Positions 36,701-45,957 of a stretch of 64,000 nucleotides of DNA are shown here, in pieces. Position 1 is the stretch's first letter. Each line of letters opens with the position of its first letter. Location: NCBI GenBank assembly GCA_963931925.1, contig OZ007569.1, positions 28,824,347 through 28,888,346 on the forward strand. Reading direction: 5' to 3'. Position numbers and translations under genes: made by a program. The notes beneath the pieces were generated by a model that was given only the letters and a program-made list of their open reading frames with translations, did not search any database and was not told where the DNA came from. The DNA comes from Onchidella celtica (taxonomy: Eukaryota > Mollusca > Gastropoda > Systellommatophora > Onchidiidae).

Positions 36701-38293
36701 CACTCCCGCGTGCCGTTCTGCCCTCGGCAAGTTCAGCGACGTAGACCGGTCCTTCCTCTTCTCCTGGGCCCTCGTGGTCACCGCTCCTACCATCACCTCA
36801 GTATCAGGGTCGTACGGGTCCTTCGCTCCGTCCACGTTCCCGACTACTAGGTCGCAGATGGTCTCCGGGAGACACAGCGCCGTCACTTTGCCCGTCAGGT
36901 AAGGCGTCTTCACGTCGATAACGGCTTCCTCCGCCGCTAGCAAGGAGTTATCGATCCTCGCGATAAGTTTCTTCCCACCGGTGAGCTGTCCGTCGTCCAC
37001 CAGTGCTCGCCGCACCACTACACCTTCACAGCCGGTATCTCTTAGGACATCTACCGCTCGATTTCCAATCAAGCCCTTCATCACTGGTAACTTCAGTTTC
37101 TCCACGGTCCTTCCGTCACTGCATCCTCCGCACGTAACAGGCACCGCTAACTGTAGCTTCCCGTCCTTCATTACCGCTTGAACGTTGATGCTGGTGCCAG
37201 CCGTCGTCACATCTTGTCTTGACGACTCGTCCGCCGCTATAACTACGGCCGCCGCCGCCTTGTTCGGCTTGCCTCGTCCCATTTCCTTCTGGGCTGGACA
37301 CATCCTCCGAACGTGGCCTGGCTTTCCACAAAGGTAACATCTGAACTCACCTTTGTCTTTTGTCCTTGCACGACACTCCCTCGCCTTATGTCCCGGCCTC
37401 TGGCACCTATGGCAGACCTGTGGGCTTTTGTCTCCGTTGGGCCTCTGTCGCACTGGCCGGCTCTGCAGTCTGGCGCTCCCACTGAGCGTCCGGTTCCTCG
37501 CTACCAGGTACGCCTCCGCTGAATCTGCGATGTCCTGTAGCGTCTTTGGTTTCCTCTCCCTCACATGGGTTGCAAGGTCTGGTGGGCAGGCCTCCATGAA
37601 TTGCTCTCTGACGAACAGATCTCTCACTCCTTCGTAGGTCTCCTCCGTCTTCGACAGCTTTATCCACCTCTCTAGATAGGTCTTGATCCTGGTCAAAAAC
37701 ATTCCAACATCTTCTCCATCTTCAGGCTTACCTTGTCTGAACATGAGTCTGTATCCGTCCTCTGACAGGTTATACCTCTTCTGCAACGCTTCCTTGACCT
37801 TGTCGTAGTCCTTGGCTTCGTCGATCGGTAGTCTGCAGAAGCACTCCAAAGCTCTCCCGGTCAGCAGGGCAGACAGTGATGTCGTCCAGGTGGATCTGGG
37901 CCATTCAGCTGTCTCGGCAAACCTCTCAAACCGCAGCAACCAGCTATCCAGATCGTCCTTCTTGTCCTGAAATGCAGGTAGCTTGGGTCTCTTGGGACTA
38001 GCGTGGTCGTCGGTCTTCTGCGCTGAGTCGTTGCCTCCACGTTGCTGGCGCATCCTCTCTATCTCCAACTCGTGGTTCATCTTTTCCCTTTCCAGCTGTC
38101 GTTCAGCCTCCTTCTCATGAGCCTGTCGTTCAGCCTCCTTCTCATGAGCCTGTCGTTCAGCCTCCTTCTCCTGTCGTTGAGCCTCCAGCTGTCTTTCTCT
38201 TTCTAGGCCTTCACGGAGGTAGTCCCGTCTCTCCTGCCCAGTGAGCTCCATAGCGTCCGCTTCCTGGCTAAGCCTTCCAATAACCTCCGACAT
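33773..38293 (-). CDS. Gag-Pol polyprotein (gag, PR, IN, RT, RNase H)
   Basis: 1506 codons in one frame. Residues about 20-85: Glu/Arg-rich coiled coil with repeated EAERQAHEK. About 100-290: capsid-like region whose second half (YLERWIKL ... LFVREQFMEACPPDL) resembles SCAN domains. About 294-307 and 317-330: two CCHC knuckles (CHRCQRPGHKAREC, CYLCGKPGHVRRMC). About 418: protease DTG. About 600-648: integrase HHCC. About 671-773: integrase core with VDLVG, SEQG and VERFNG; then a GPY/F-type segment (QWKGPYKVVS). About 1125-1300: RT with SRIDLSKGYWQV and YVDD. About 1390-1506: RNase H with ATDASD and TDHRSLEF. Oddities: the usual second catalytic Asp of integrase is Glu (codon at 36095-36097), and the last RNase H Asp is His (NVCAHFLSR, codon at 33794-33796). 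No gag-pol frameshift is needed. Confidence 0.95.
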   Translation of the reverse strand: MSEVIGRLSQEADAMELTGQERRDYLREGLERERQLEAQRQEKEAERQAHEKEAERQAHEKEAERQLEREKMNHELEIERMRQQRGGNDSAQKTDDHASPKRPKLPAFQDKKDDLDSWLLRFERFAETAEWPRSTWTTSLSALLTGRALECFCRLPIDEAKDYDKVKEALQKRYNLSEDGYRLMFRQGKPEDGEDVGMFLTRIKTYLERWIKLSKTEETYEGVRDLFVREQFMEACPPDLATHVRERKPKTLQDIADSAEAYLVARNRTLSGSARLQSRPVRQRPNGDKSPQVCHRCQRPGHKARECRARTKDKGEFRCYLCGKPGHVRRMCPAQKEMGRGKPNKAAAAVVIAADESSRQDVTTAGTSINVQAVMKDGKLQLAVPVTCGGCSDGRTVEKLKLPVMKGLIGNRAVDVLRDTGCEGVVVRRALVDDGQLTGGKKLIARIDNSLLAAEEAVIDVKTPYLTGKVTALCLPETICDLVVGNVDGAKDPYDPDTEVMVGAVTTRAQEKRKDRSTSLNLPRAERHAGVDREELIRLQEEDEVIRKLEQKKIPTNRGNKSVHFEKHGGVLYRIYKDLRQATVIRQVVLPEKLREYVLSVAHDSIVGGVLGVKKTKDRVMSNFYWPGIEGDVARYCRSCDICQRTVNKGATPKVHLQSMPVVDVPFRRVAVDLVGPIDPPSEGGHRYILVYIDYATRYPEATPLKKIDAETVAEALVNIYSRLGVPEEILSEQGTQFMSDVMKETNRLLGIRQSTTTVYHPMCNGLVERFNGTLKKTLRRLCAEQPKQWHRYINPLLFAYPEVPQESTKFAPFELLYGRTVRGPMHILRQLWTKDVEEPETKTSYQYVMELRERLEDTWKLATEELSKAQGRQKTYYDRKARERKFRPGDEVLVLLPTNTNKLLVQWKGPYKVVSVVGVNDYRVKMGAKEKTLHANLLKRYIPRTSKAAAVAMEPRPIVTEMCGMDNSRRDITPGHVNAIKDGGGDSAETVLAEDDMIDKSQPVESAGMTVIEDCDLEGDNGGTTEDLADLGSWNQNEGYRDVQYGTQLTSEQRQELCDVVKDYQHVFTNLPGCCQLGEHRIDLTTEVPVRQRPYPVPYAMRDSLKEELTTMERLGIIRRSSSAYASPIVVVKKKDGSNRVCIDYRRLNKITVFDPHPTAAPSEVFQSLSRGKLFSRIDLSKGYWQVKVREQDIPKTAFVTMGEHYEFIRMPFGMMNSGATLNRVVKPLIRGMNNVTAYVDDLLIHTETFDEHVKTLKDLLQRMDQAGLTARPSKCLIGTSEVDFVGHLVGEGMIGLLEENVCKVRDAPRPTTKKEVKAFLGLVGYYHEFIPNFSAIASPLSDLLRKGQPNIVQWDETQEKAYTSLKNVIISKPVLCLPDFSKEFVLATDASDRGLGASLMQEHEGKLYPVAYASRKLLPRETKYSVSERECLAIVWAVKKFTLYLYGKEFVLQTDHRSLEFLNSAKFDSPKLLRWSLFLQSYRFRIHYVKGRENVCAHFLSRVF

Positions 38294-38381
38294 GTTGTAG
38301 ATAGCTTGTCGATGATATTCCTACAGTAAACTATGTAAATAAATCTAATAATTTTGATCTGGTCCGTTCGAATATGGTCGG

Positions 38382-38399
38382 ATCCCGGACGAGCCCCCA
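38382..38399 (-). promoter_or_regulatory. Primer binding site, tRNA-Pro type
   Basis: On the minus strand, 3 nt after the LTR end, the 18-nt site TGGGGGCTCGTCCGGGAT is complementary to a tRNA 3' end carrying CCA. It is the same primer class (tRNA-Pro) used by several vertebrate gammaretroviruses. It primes minus-strand cDNA. Confidence 0.9.
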
Positions 38400-38402
38400 A
38401 TA

Positions 38403-38670
38403 TGTAACAGCTGAGGTTGTTCTAGCACGTTATAGTAGGGGGGAGTTAGTGAGTTTCCTTTTGTGTGGCGTAGATATTTAGTTTCGCTGGCGTCTTCCTA
38501 GTAATTTATTGTTCACTATACAGTTATTAAACTTTAGTATTATTTAATCTATCGTCGGATCTCGTGTTTATTTATTTTACAGCTGTAATAGTTTCGTTTT
38601 CTAAAGGGTTGTAGTTAGATCAACTAACTCCCCCCTACTATAACGTGCTAGAACAACCTCAGCTGTTACA
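38403..38670 (-). repeat. Aberrant 5' LTR: inverted R-U5 plus 48 bp of U5
   Basis: 38403-38450 is the last 48 bp of the LTR in the correct orientation next to the primer site. 38451-38670 is a 220-bp exact inverted copy of 32402-32621 with no indels. U3 is absent. The outer terminus is therefore a U5 terminus (TGTAACAG inverted), so the element ends in 220-bp terminal inverted repeats instead of direct LTRs. It still has a clean 5-bp target duplication. Confidence 0.88.
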
Positions 38671-38675
38671 GTTAC

Positions 38676-39490
38676 ATTCCCCAGAACCACAATAAAGAAG
38701 AGCGAAGAACCAGGTGGTACATCTTCCACTGAATCAGCTGAAAATTAAGCGACAAGCTTTAGAGTGGTGCTGCCAGACCTTTTTGTGGCAGAAACTACAT
38801 ATGGTCGGGCAGGCGGCGAAGACAATTATCTTTTTTCGATGGTATGCCAGCAGCTAGAATACTCCCCTGGTTCTGCCAAAATATCAAGCGGATCCGGTGT
38901 GTAATCTGCAAGTTTTACTAAAAAAGCAAAATACAAAAAATCATATCTCTGTAAACTATTAGCTCACAAAACTTCAGTCACCAGTTTCTCCGTTTGAAGG
39001 AAGGGAGTTAGAACCTTGTCATCCTAAGGGCAGGACCGTCTTAACATCATTAAGGGCCAGTGGGCAAAGCAAATAAGCTGCGCACCCCTCCCCCCTTTCA
39101 AAACCCAATTTAAATTTGCATACATGGGGCCCCTGCCCCGGCTCTGTCTAAGGGGGCGATTCAGTGCTTAGATGGCTGAAAATAAACAAAAAACATCATC
39201 CTTTTTTTTTTCTCCTTCGTGATACTAAAATAAGGCGATTCTATTCCAAGCCGCCAATAATAATCATGTTTTTTATTAAGATCATATTAGCCCCGTGCTG
39301 TTTCCGGTGCATTTATTAAAAACAATTCAAATTACTAAAAACAACATTATAAATATAATATGAAATTATATCACTTTTTACAGAAATAGCCTACAAAGAA
39401 AGCAATTTGATCCGGTTGAATATAATGTACATGTGACTAAGGAAGGGAAAAAGCAAAGTGTTAAAATATTACTTGTGATAGTGCAGGTGA
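38676..39490. other. Non-coding; decayed repeat DNA
   Basis: 39040-39160 contains ccgtcttaa...gggcc words of a type common at decayed DNA-transposon ends; similar words recur at 39865-39905. No gene. Confidence 0.4.
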
Positions 39491-39494
39491 TATG

Positions 39495-39739
39495 GAGACA
39501 TCCATCCATCCATCCATTCATCCATCTATCCATCTATCCATCCATCCATTCATCTATCTTCTGTCCATATATCTATCCATCCATCTATCCACCCATCTAT
39601 CCATCCATCTACCCATCCATCCATCTATCCATCCATCCATCTATCTATCTATTCATCTGTCTATCTATCTATCTTTCTATCTATCCATCCATCCATCTAT
39701 CCGTCCATCCGTCCATCCGTCCGTTCGCCCGTCCGTCGG

Positions 39740-39794
<55 letters not shown>

Positions 39795-39806
39795 ATCTAT
39801 CTATCA

Positions 39807-39837
<31 letters not shown>

Positions 39838-39850
39838 AGCCCGTCTGTCC
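39495..39850 (+). repeat. Mixed CATC/CTAT/CGTC tetranucleotide array
   Basis: About 350 bp of in-register 4-bp units drifting between CATC, CTAT and CGTC. Open frames rich in His-Pro-Ser-Ile and Tyr-Leu-Ser-Ile are repeat translation. Confidence 0.95.
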
Positions 39851-39859
39851 AGGTCCATG

Positions 39860-40440
39860 TGCAGAGCCGTCTTAATTGGGCACACTGGGCTGCAACAGTT
39901 TAGTGGGCCCTGCAAATTTACATTGGTTTTTGAAACGGGGAAGAAAATCCAGCACATTATAAAAGAATCTGCCCAGAGGCCCATGGTGATATTAAGGCTT
40001 CCCTGTCCATGTGTGCTGTCTGTCTGTCTATCTACTATTTGATTGTCAGTCTCCTGCCAGCCTGTCTCATTTAACCATCCAACAAGCGTTCATTCTTCTC
40101 TCGGGTTCTTACCCACATCCACATCGACCACCACCCCCACCCCCAACAGGTTGATTGTGGCACTGCCTAATCTGCTCACTGCACTGACTCACTGCCGCGT
40201 GCATTCACACTGAGCAGGACGCATTGGCGTAGCCTGGGTTTCCAGGCAAGACAAGCGCCCCCTGACGCGTGGACCGTGAGCACTCCCCGAGTCCCTTCCA
40301 CCAGTCCAGTACTGAACCCCTTAAGCTCCCCCCCCCCCCCAAAAACCATGTATTTTGAGAAAATAAAACGCAGTTATGCCAGTTAGTCAAATTTATTTTA
40401 AACCGCCTTTGCGTAAAATTTTCAGTGAGAATTAACTCAC
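39860..40440. other. Non-coding; decayed DNA-transposon-like sequence
   Basis: Contains gcagagccgtcttaatt at 39861, gcctgggtttccaggc near 40230 and a poly(C) run near 40330. It probably belongs to the hAT relic just to the right. Confidence 0.4.
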
Positions 40441-40570
40441 TTAACATCTCTCAGTTGTCAGTATTGCTCGGTTACTCAGTGTTTCTTGGCTCATTGTAGA
40501 TCTCTGATATGTTTTGATTAGTTTAAGTTTCGAGAAACTTCTTTCACAATTGGCAGTTGAAACACTGATA
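40441..40570 (-). pseudogene. hAT transposase hATC relic, second copy
   Basis: From 40570 leftward the translation gives ISVSTANCERSFSKLKLIK, TYQRSTMSQETLSNRAIL, then a stop. This is the same C-terminal dimerisation segment as at 1480-1640, with different substitutions, so a separate old copy. The rest of the transposase is missing. Confidence 0.75.
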
Positions 40571-41431
40571 GATCTGAAATTTTGCACCCTTTAAAATTAT
40601 ACGCCGGGATCCAACCCTGTGGCTTGCCCCACGTTACGCCATTGGCAGACGGTGCAATTTTGGACCTCTCAAGTGTGTGCTCCGCCAAAAAAAAACACAA
40701 CACATTGTGTACCGCGCACGCGCTCGTTCGCTCTGAACTCAGGCCTGAAAAAAAAAACGGGCTATCACTGTCAAGACAACCTCTCGTGTCAAGGCCAACA
40801 CGCTGCCCTTCACATGTGTTGACAGTGAAATAATGTTAGTTAAGAATAACTCCATGACTTGTGTCACCGCGAGGCTTTGCAAGACAGGAAATGTGTGAGG
40901 CAAAACCAAGCGTAAGTTGAACAACAGTGTATGTGTTATGGAATAACAGTGTGATGTTATGGAATAACAGTGTGATGTTATTGAATAACAGTGCGATGTT
41001 GTTTAATAACAATTAAGTCATATTATGTTGTTTTTCTGCCGGCACAGTCGGGGTGTATTGGGGATAGGATTAAGCATAATGATGATGTGTCGCATTTGAC
41101 AAACGGACGAAGACAAAGGCCTACAGTTGCGATAGGGCAGCATATTCTAGTAATACACCCATCTGTATATTATTATTCAATAATATTAGAGTGGATCGTT
41201 TTTTCAAGACCATTGAATCGTAAATTTGATAGACATGCAATGTGGTCGCGACAAGTACAACATTATGCAAAAATACTCTTGTAAGAAGGACAAAAGCTGA
41301 ATATCATCATGTGGTTGGAATGACGAGATATCATGGTGAGGTGTCATTCATAGAAGGAAGTGTAGGCCTATATTTAAGCCGAATACGGCATATACAACCC
41401 GGTGCTGTGCTATTTGGGCTGAGGGTATTTA
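40571..41431. other. Non-coding spacer
   Basis: Includes a short triplicated phrase (ttatggaataacagtgtgatg, 40935-41000, two exact and one variant). No recognised gene. Confidence 0.45.
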
Positions 41432-41626
41432 GGGTACAAACATAAAGGCCACCGAATTCTGTCACCGAGCCACTAGGCGCTTTAGGTGAGAAGAATTGCA
41501 CTATATAAACGTACCGAATCTAGGTGGGCTCTATGTGCAGTTGTTGAAATTATATAGTGCAATTCTTCTCACCTAAAGCGCCTAGTGGCTCGGTGGCAGA
41601 ATTCGGTGGCCTCTATGTTTGTACCC
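41432..41626. mobile_element. Foldback MITE, 76-bp arms
   Basis: Arms 41432-41507 and 41551-41626 are inverted copies identical at 74 of 76 positions; the loop is 43 bp. The outer ends read gggtacaaacat. The transcript could form a very stable hairpin. Flanks (gtattta and gtaggc) show no obvious target duplication. Confidence 0.85.
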
Positions 41627-41824
41627 GTAGGCAAGGGAGTGTCAATTGCCACCGCCGCGGAATACGGTGTCCATTGTCGATTCAAGTGTGCATTGGAATG
41701 GTCAGATGGACCTGGGGGGCGTGAAGGTCTAGTCAGTTTGTATCAACGGGCGGTAGTCAGATTGACTAATCAGGCGAGAAGGGGCTGGGGTAGCCATTGG
41801 CGATCGTCGACGCCGTCGACCCTC

Positions 41825-41945
41825 GCATTAGTCTAGATTTGTTCCGACCGCGCTAACGGTGCCGCCAGATATAGATGGAATTGACATATCATATATCAGA
41901 GTAAATCTGCTAGTTCAGCAAGAAACAAGAAAGTGTACATTATGT
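41825..41945. repeat. Dispersed repeat, copy 1 of a pair
   Basis: gcattagtctagatttgttc ... gtgccgccagatatagatgg ... gcaagaaacaagaaagtgta; pairs with 43502-43640. This copy lacks a 22-bp GC-rich segment found in the other. Confidence 0.8.
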
Positions 41946-42218
41946 AAAAATGACAAAGGCTGAAAATCTTGAAGCCGGTTGCAATGCAATTTTTGTTCTT
42001 TTGTTGTTTTTTTGTGGACAAGTGAATCGTAAATGTGATGGACTTTCAATGTGGTCACTATGACCTTATGCATAAAAAATAATAAAAACTGAAAATCATG
42101 AAGCCGACAAGACATCGGCACTCACTGCGTTCATAAAATGGAAATATTTTGCTTTGTTTTGCTGCTGTGTTTATACATGACATCCGTTTTCAGTGCAGTA
42201 GAGGTCGTAAAGAGATTG

Positions 42219-42330
42219 CTGGCGGGCGACGGAGGCTAAGGTGAAGATGAACTCGCCTTTGGCGGGAATTGAACCGAGCACCTCTCGCACTCCAATCAAA
42301 CGCTTTAACCATTGAGCTGTAGCACTGGCC
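42219..42330 (-). repeat. tRNA-like (SINE head) sequence
   Basis: The minus strand has an A-box-like agctcaatggttaaagcg and a B-box-like ggttcaattcccgcc spaced as in a tRNA. The acceptor arms do not pair convincingly, and it continues into gcgagttcatcttcacc. I read it as the head of another SINE family, not a functional tRNA. Confidence 0.5.
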
Positions 42331-42640
42331 AAATAACGAATAATAAGAAAAGACAAAATCTATTAATCTGGGTCATTATTTTTGACAAACGGAGTTGCTA
42401 TTTTTTTTAATTTTTTTTTTTATAAATGTCATTTTTGATGTTGTGACTGATTTTCCTGACGTTTGCTATCATTACATCTATAGATAGATCTGAAGTATCT
42501 ACTGATTATTATGGCCAACTACTACTAGCCATTTCAGTTATTATGGATGGGATTTTGTGATATTCAGTTCAGTCGGATTTTCTGTAACTGATTGTATTCT
42601 TCCAGCCCTCATCTCTCTGTACAAATAGCGGTTGGTGGAA
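42331..42640. other. Non-coding spacer
   Basis: Poly(T)-rich near 42400; nothing recognisable. Confidence 0.4.
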
Positions 42641-43128
42641 GTTTTCTCTTTCTCTCTGTCTCTATCTCTCTCGTTCTCATGCTCACTTTCTCTCTCACTC
42701 ACCATCTCTCTCTGTTTCTTTATCACTCTCTCTCTCTTTCTCATGCTCACTTTCTCTCTCACTCACCATCTCTCTGTCTCTATCTCTTTCTTTCTCATGC
42801 TGTTTCTCTCTCACTCACCATCTCTCTCTGTCTCTTTGTCTCTCTCTCTCTCTCTCACCACCTCTCTCTGTCTCTTTGTCTCTCTCTCTCTCTCTCGTCG
42901 TCCTCCTCCTCCTGTCCATTCTTCACTTTTCTCTTCTTTCACTCTCAGTGTGCCTGTCTCTCTCACTCATTCTCTCATTCCCACTTTCTCCCTCACTCAA
43001 CCCCCCCCCTCTCTCTGTCTCTGTCTCTCTGGCTATCCCACTCCTGTCTCTTTTCCACCTTTCTCTTCTGTCTGTCTGTCTGTTTCTCTTCCCTCCCTGT
43101 CTTCTCCTCTCCCTCTCTCTCTTTACGA
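42641..43128. repeat. Pyrimidine tract with a 70-90-bp internal repeat
   Basis: (CT)n-rich, with phrases such as tctctcactcaccatctctc and tttctcatgctcac recurring several times, so it is also a longer-period tandem. Not coding. Confidence 0.85.
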
Positions 43129-43500
43129 TTATATCAGAGCTAGGTAATCTATAACAGAACATCAGTGCAGAGGTATTACGTGCTTTTTTCTTTTTCTTGT
43201 TCTATCCCAAAATGCCGTAGTGGTTGTTTCGCCATGGAAATACTCTGTATGGGCCAATTTGCCTTTAAAGCCTAAAAGTATCTTACCCAGACTGCCCCAA
43301 ACATTCACAGGGCAAACAAAATCCCATTTTGCTTTTGATGATATTTGCGTGGCTTTTCAGAGGGTGTAGTTTGTAGATCTGTATATAGCATGACTTTGTG
43401 CTGGGTTCATTCAGAGCCTCAGCTTCAGCACAGCTCGTCGTGAATGGGTATATATAGCGATCCTGTACTCTAATGGATATATCATGTCAGCACGAAACTC
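43129..43500. other. Non-coding spacer
   Basis: No recognisable feature. Confidence 0.4.
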
Positions 43501-43501
43501 G

Positions 43502-43640
43502 CATTAGTCTAGATTTGTTCCGACAGCGCTAACGGTGCCGCCAGAGGAAGCCGCAGGCGGCGAGGATAGATGGAATTGTTGATTTATATATTATCAGAGT
43601 AAATCTGCGAGTTCAGCAAGAAACAAGAAAGTGTACATTA
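43502..43640. repeat. Dispersed repeat, copy 2 of a pair
   Basis: Pairs with 41825-41945; carries an extra gaggaagccgcaggcggcga segment in the middle. Confidence 0.8.
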
Positions 43641-43679
43641 GTCACGTGAACGTGGAACCTGAGTGTAACTAATTCTCTC

Positions 43680-43795
43680 TGCCCCCCCCCCCCCCGTGGC
43701 GGTTGTTAAAATCCACGAGTGTTGAGGTGCCTCTCCCCCCCCCCCCCCCCCCACCATGGCGGTTGTTAAAATCCACGAGTGTTGAGGTGGAAGGG
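43680..43795. repeat. Short tandem duplication with poly(C)
   Basis: The 38-bp phrase beginning atggcggttgttaaaatcc (tggcggttgttaaaatccac in the first copy) occurs twice, each preceded by a poly(C) run (43681-43695 and 43735-43752). Confidence 0.8.
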
Positions 43796-44584
43796 AGGGC
43801 GATGGAGGGAAACTACTGTAAGTGGGGTAGTTCAGGTAATTGGGCCATCCATAACGTACTAATGATCGGAAGAGGCCGGGGGGGGGGGGAGGGGGCGGGG
43901 GAGTTGAGACCAGCTTCCGAAGAGCGCATGTGGGAGTGTCTGGGAAGCGCACGTAGGGCCTACTCTTTTCAACCTTTTCATTTTCAGTTCTATATTATGT
44001 AAATAAGGTAAGGAAAAAGTCTCGTTTTTACCTGCTTTTTTCCCCCCCCAATAAATTAGGCTAGTTCAGTTGTATGATTACATCCGACACACAGAATATC
44101 GAGACAGACCATTCCTTCTTTCACTAGATCTATATTATGTCCACAACTTGCGTCCATATAAGTACGGTGAGTACGAGTCGTAACTCACAGAGCTCTGTGA
44201 TACTAGATCTAGATCAAGATCTAGTCTTTTTCGTTCAATTAGGAAGGGGCGTGGTGCGAATTGTTGCACTGTTGACACGGATGACACGCGCGCGTCGTCG
44301 GACGGGATTTGACGAATTGAACCATCTCTGTATCCTGTGTCTCGGATTACGTAAAAAAAAAAAATGAATGTAAGTAATGTATACCATGTAAGGAAATGGT
44401 CATAATTAGATTTTAGTCCTGACACGATGTTTGTTTCTCGATGGGCCTCAGACACCATTGCCCCTGATTGTTGTTCCTGGTTGTCATTCCTTGTTTCTTT
44501 TCTGTCTGTCATCGCTGGTGTTATCGTAGACTTGATTATTGGTAGGCGTCAGGGAGGAGGATGAGAAATTTGAGTGGATGCTAC

Positions 44585-44690
44585 TTACTTACTGACTTAT
44601 TTCCGCCTGTGATCCCTCTTGGGACATAGGCCGCCAACAAGAAGAGCTCTCCAGGCATCCCGGTCCTGGGCCAGTGGGTGCTACCCGTAA
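44585..44690 (-). pseudogene. Possible LINE 3'-end fragment
   Basis: tacttactgactta followed by ttgggacataggccgcc ... ctctccaggcatcccggtcc resembles the 3'-terminal part of the RTE-like ORF/UTR near 20330-20400 (ctccagccctgtctgtcc). Short; homology suggested only by the words and by the simple tail at the left edge. Confidence 0.35.
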
Positions 44691-44867
44691 TTTCAAAACA
44701 TCAAGATCTTGTCATGGATATATTGCCACCACTGTGATTGTCCTAGTATAAGGGAGTCGAAGGCAAACATAATATATATGGCGACCTTAGTTCTCCACGT
44801 TTTGCACAACTGAGAAATTTCACATTAAACGTTTGCGGCTTTAGTTATAATGATAAAGAGTTAGAAT

Positions 44868-45012
44868 AAATCGGAACTGTGAAACAGCTTGGTAAGAGCC
44901 ACAGCGCATTTTAGGTCAAGTGTCAGAGTGTGCATTTGTTATACCTCTTCTACATACTAAAAGATCTCCAGTTTTTTCAGAATATGGAGATAGAACAAAC
45001 AGGAACTAAGGT
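44868..45012. repeat. Dispersed repeat paired with 29808-29955
   Basis: Shares aatcggaactgtgaaac, acctcttctacatact, tttttcagaatatggag and agaacaaacaggaac with its partner, same orientation, with indels. Confidence 0.7.
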
Positions 45013-45189
45013 CGCGATATGAAAAGTGTACATCGATGGAGGAAGGCTCAAAAATCGTTAAAATCGAGCTTACGTACTTTAAGGATGACCCCAACACCAG
45101 TAGACACAGTACATCTCTCGTTATAGATAGACGCCACGCCAGAGCACGGCATTAACTATAGACTTGTGCGTTTTACAGTGCATTCAAGT

Positions 45190-45562
45190 TTCATTCTGCT
45201 CTGAGATAATATTATCTATAATTACGTCTCTAATTATAACTGCGAAATCTAAAACTGCATAATTTTACTGTGACGGGCAAGTTTATCACGGTTTTCTCTG
45301 CGCCATACGTAAGCAAGATACCTCCCTGGACACGTATGGACGCTACGCATACGTCAGTGACGGAATGTCTCCAAAATATATAATTAGTACGCACGAGTAT
45401 AAATTAGAATGATTCACTCCGTGCTACTCTCAGATAATTACATCTGTAAAATTAAAACCTGTAGAATTTTACTGTGAGGGCAAGTTTTTTCACAGGTTCT
45501 CTGCGTCACAAACACTTTGCAAAATTCTTCCCTGTTTGTAGATGGATGCTACGCTTTTGACT
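45190..45562. repeat. Imperfect tandem duplication, about 230-bp spacing
   Basis: Two blocks share gataatta, aattttactgtgagggcaag, ttctctgcg, ttccctg and gatggatgctacgc-like words at about 230-bp spacing. Non-coding. Confidence 0.65.
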
Positions 45563-45589
45563 GCGTTGCTCCATGATATAATATCATAA

Positions 45590-45957
45590 ATGTAATACAA
45601 TACAATACAAAGCAATACAATATAACATAACATAACATAACATAACATAAAACATAACATAAAACATAACATAAAACATAACATAAAACATAACAACGTA
45701 ACATAACATAACATAACATAACATAAAACATAACATAACATAACATCACCACACCACACCACACCACACCACCGCACCGCACCGCACCGCACCGCAACGC
45801 AACGCAACGCAACAACACAACACAACACAACACAACACAACACAACACAACAACACAACAACACAACCACACAACCACACCACACCACACCACACCACAC
45901 CACACCACACCACACCACACCACACCACACCACACCACAACACAACACAACACAATA
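45590..45957 (+). repeat. Pentanucleotide array with drifting motif
   Basis: A strict 5-bp period whose motif changes along the array: AATAC, then AACAT (with AAAACAT variants), then ACACC, then CGCAC, then CGCAA, then AACAC, then ACACC again. Cys/Val-rich frames are repeat translation. Confidence 0.9.

Larger units (their letters stand above)
32402..38670 (-). mobile_element. Gmr1-like Ty3/gypsy LTR retrotransposon
   Basis: A 6.27-kb element on the minus strand, flanked by the 5-bp duplication gttac (32397-32401 and 38671-38675). In element sense: aberrant 5' LTR (38670-38403), 3-nt spacer, primer binding site, about 90-nt leader, a single gag-pol ORF, about 765 nt of 3' untranslated sequence, polypurine tract, 3' LTR. 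Integrase precedes RT, which in the Ty3/gypsy lineage is the hallmark of Gmr1-type elements. No envelope ORF. The coding frame is unbroken, which suggests recent insertion, but two catalytic positions are altered and the 5' LTR lacks U3. Confidence 0.92.

Noticed and set aside
36615..37637. Several antisense frames over the LTR element
   Set aside because: They lie opposite the intact gag-pol frame and have no motif; typical shadow frames.
32402..38670. DNA transposon with 220-bp terminal inverted repeats
   Set aside because: The interior is gag-pol with a primer site, a polypurine tract and a normal 3' LTR; the inverted ends are rearranged R-U5 sequence.
42219..42330. Functional tRNA gene
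   Set aside because: A and B boxes are present but acceptor-stem pairing is unconvincing and the sequence continues like a SINE.
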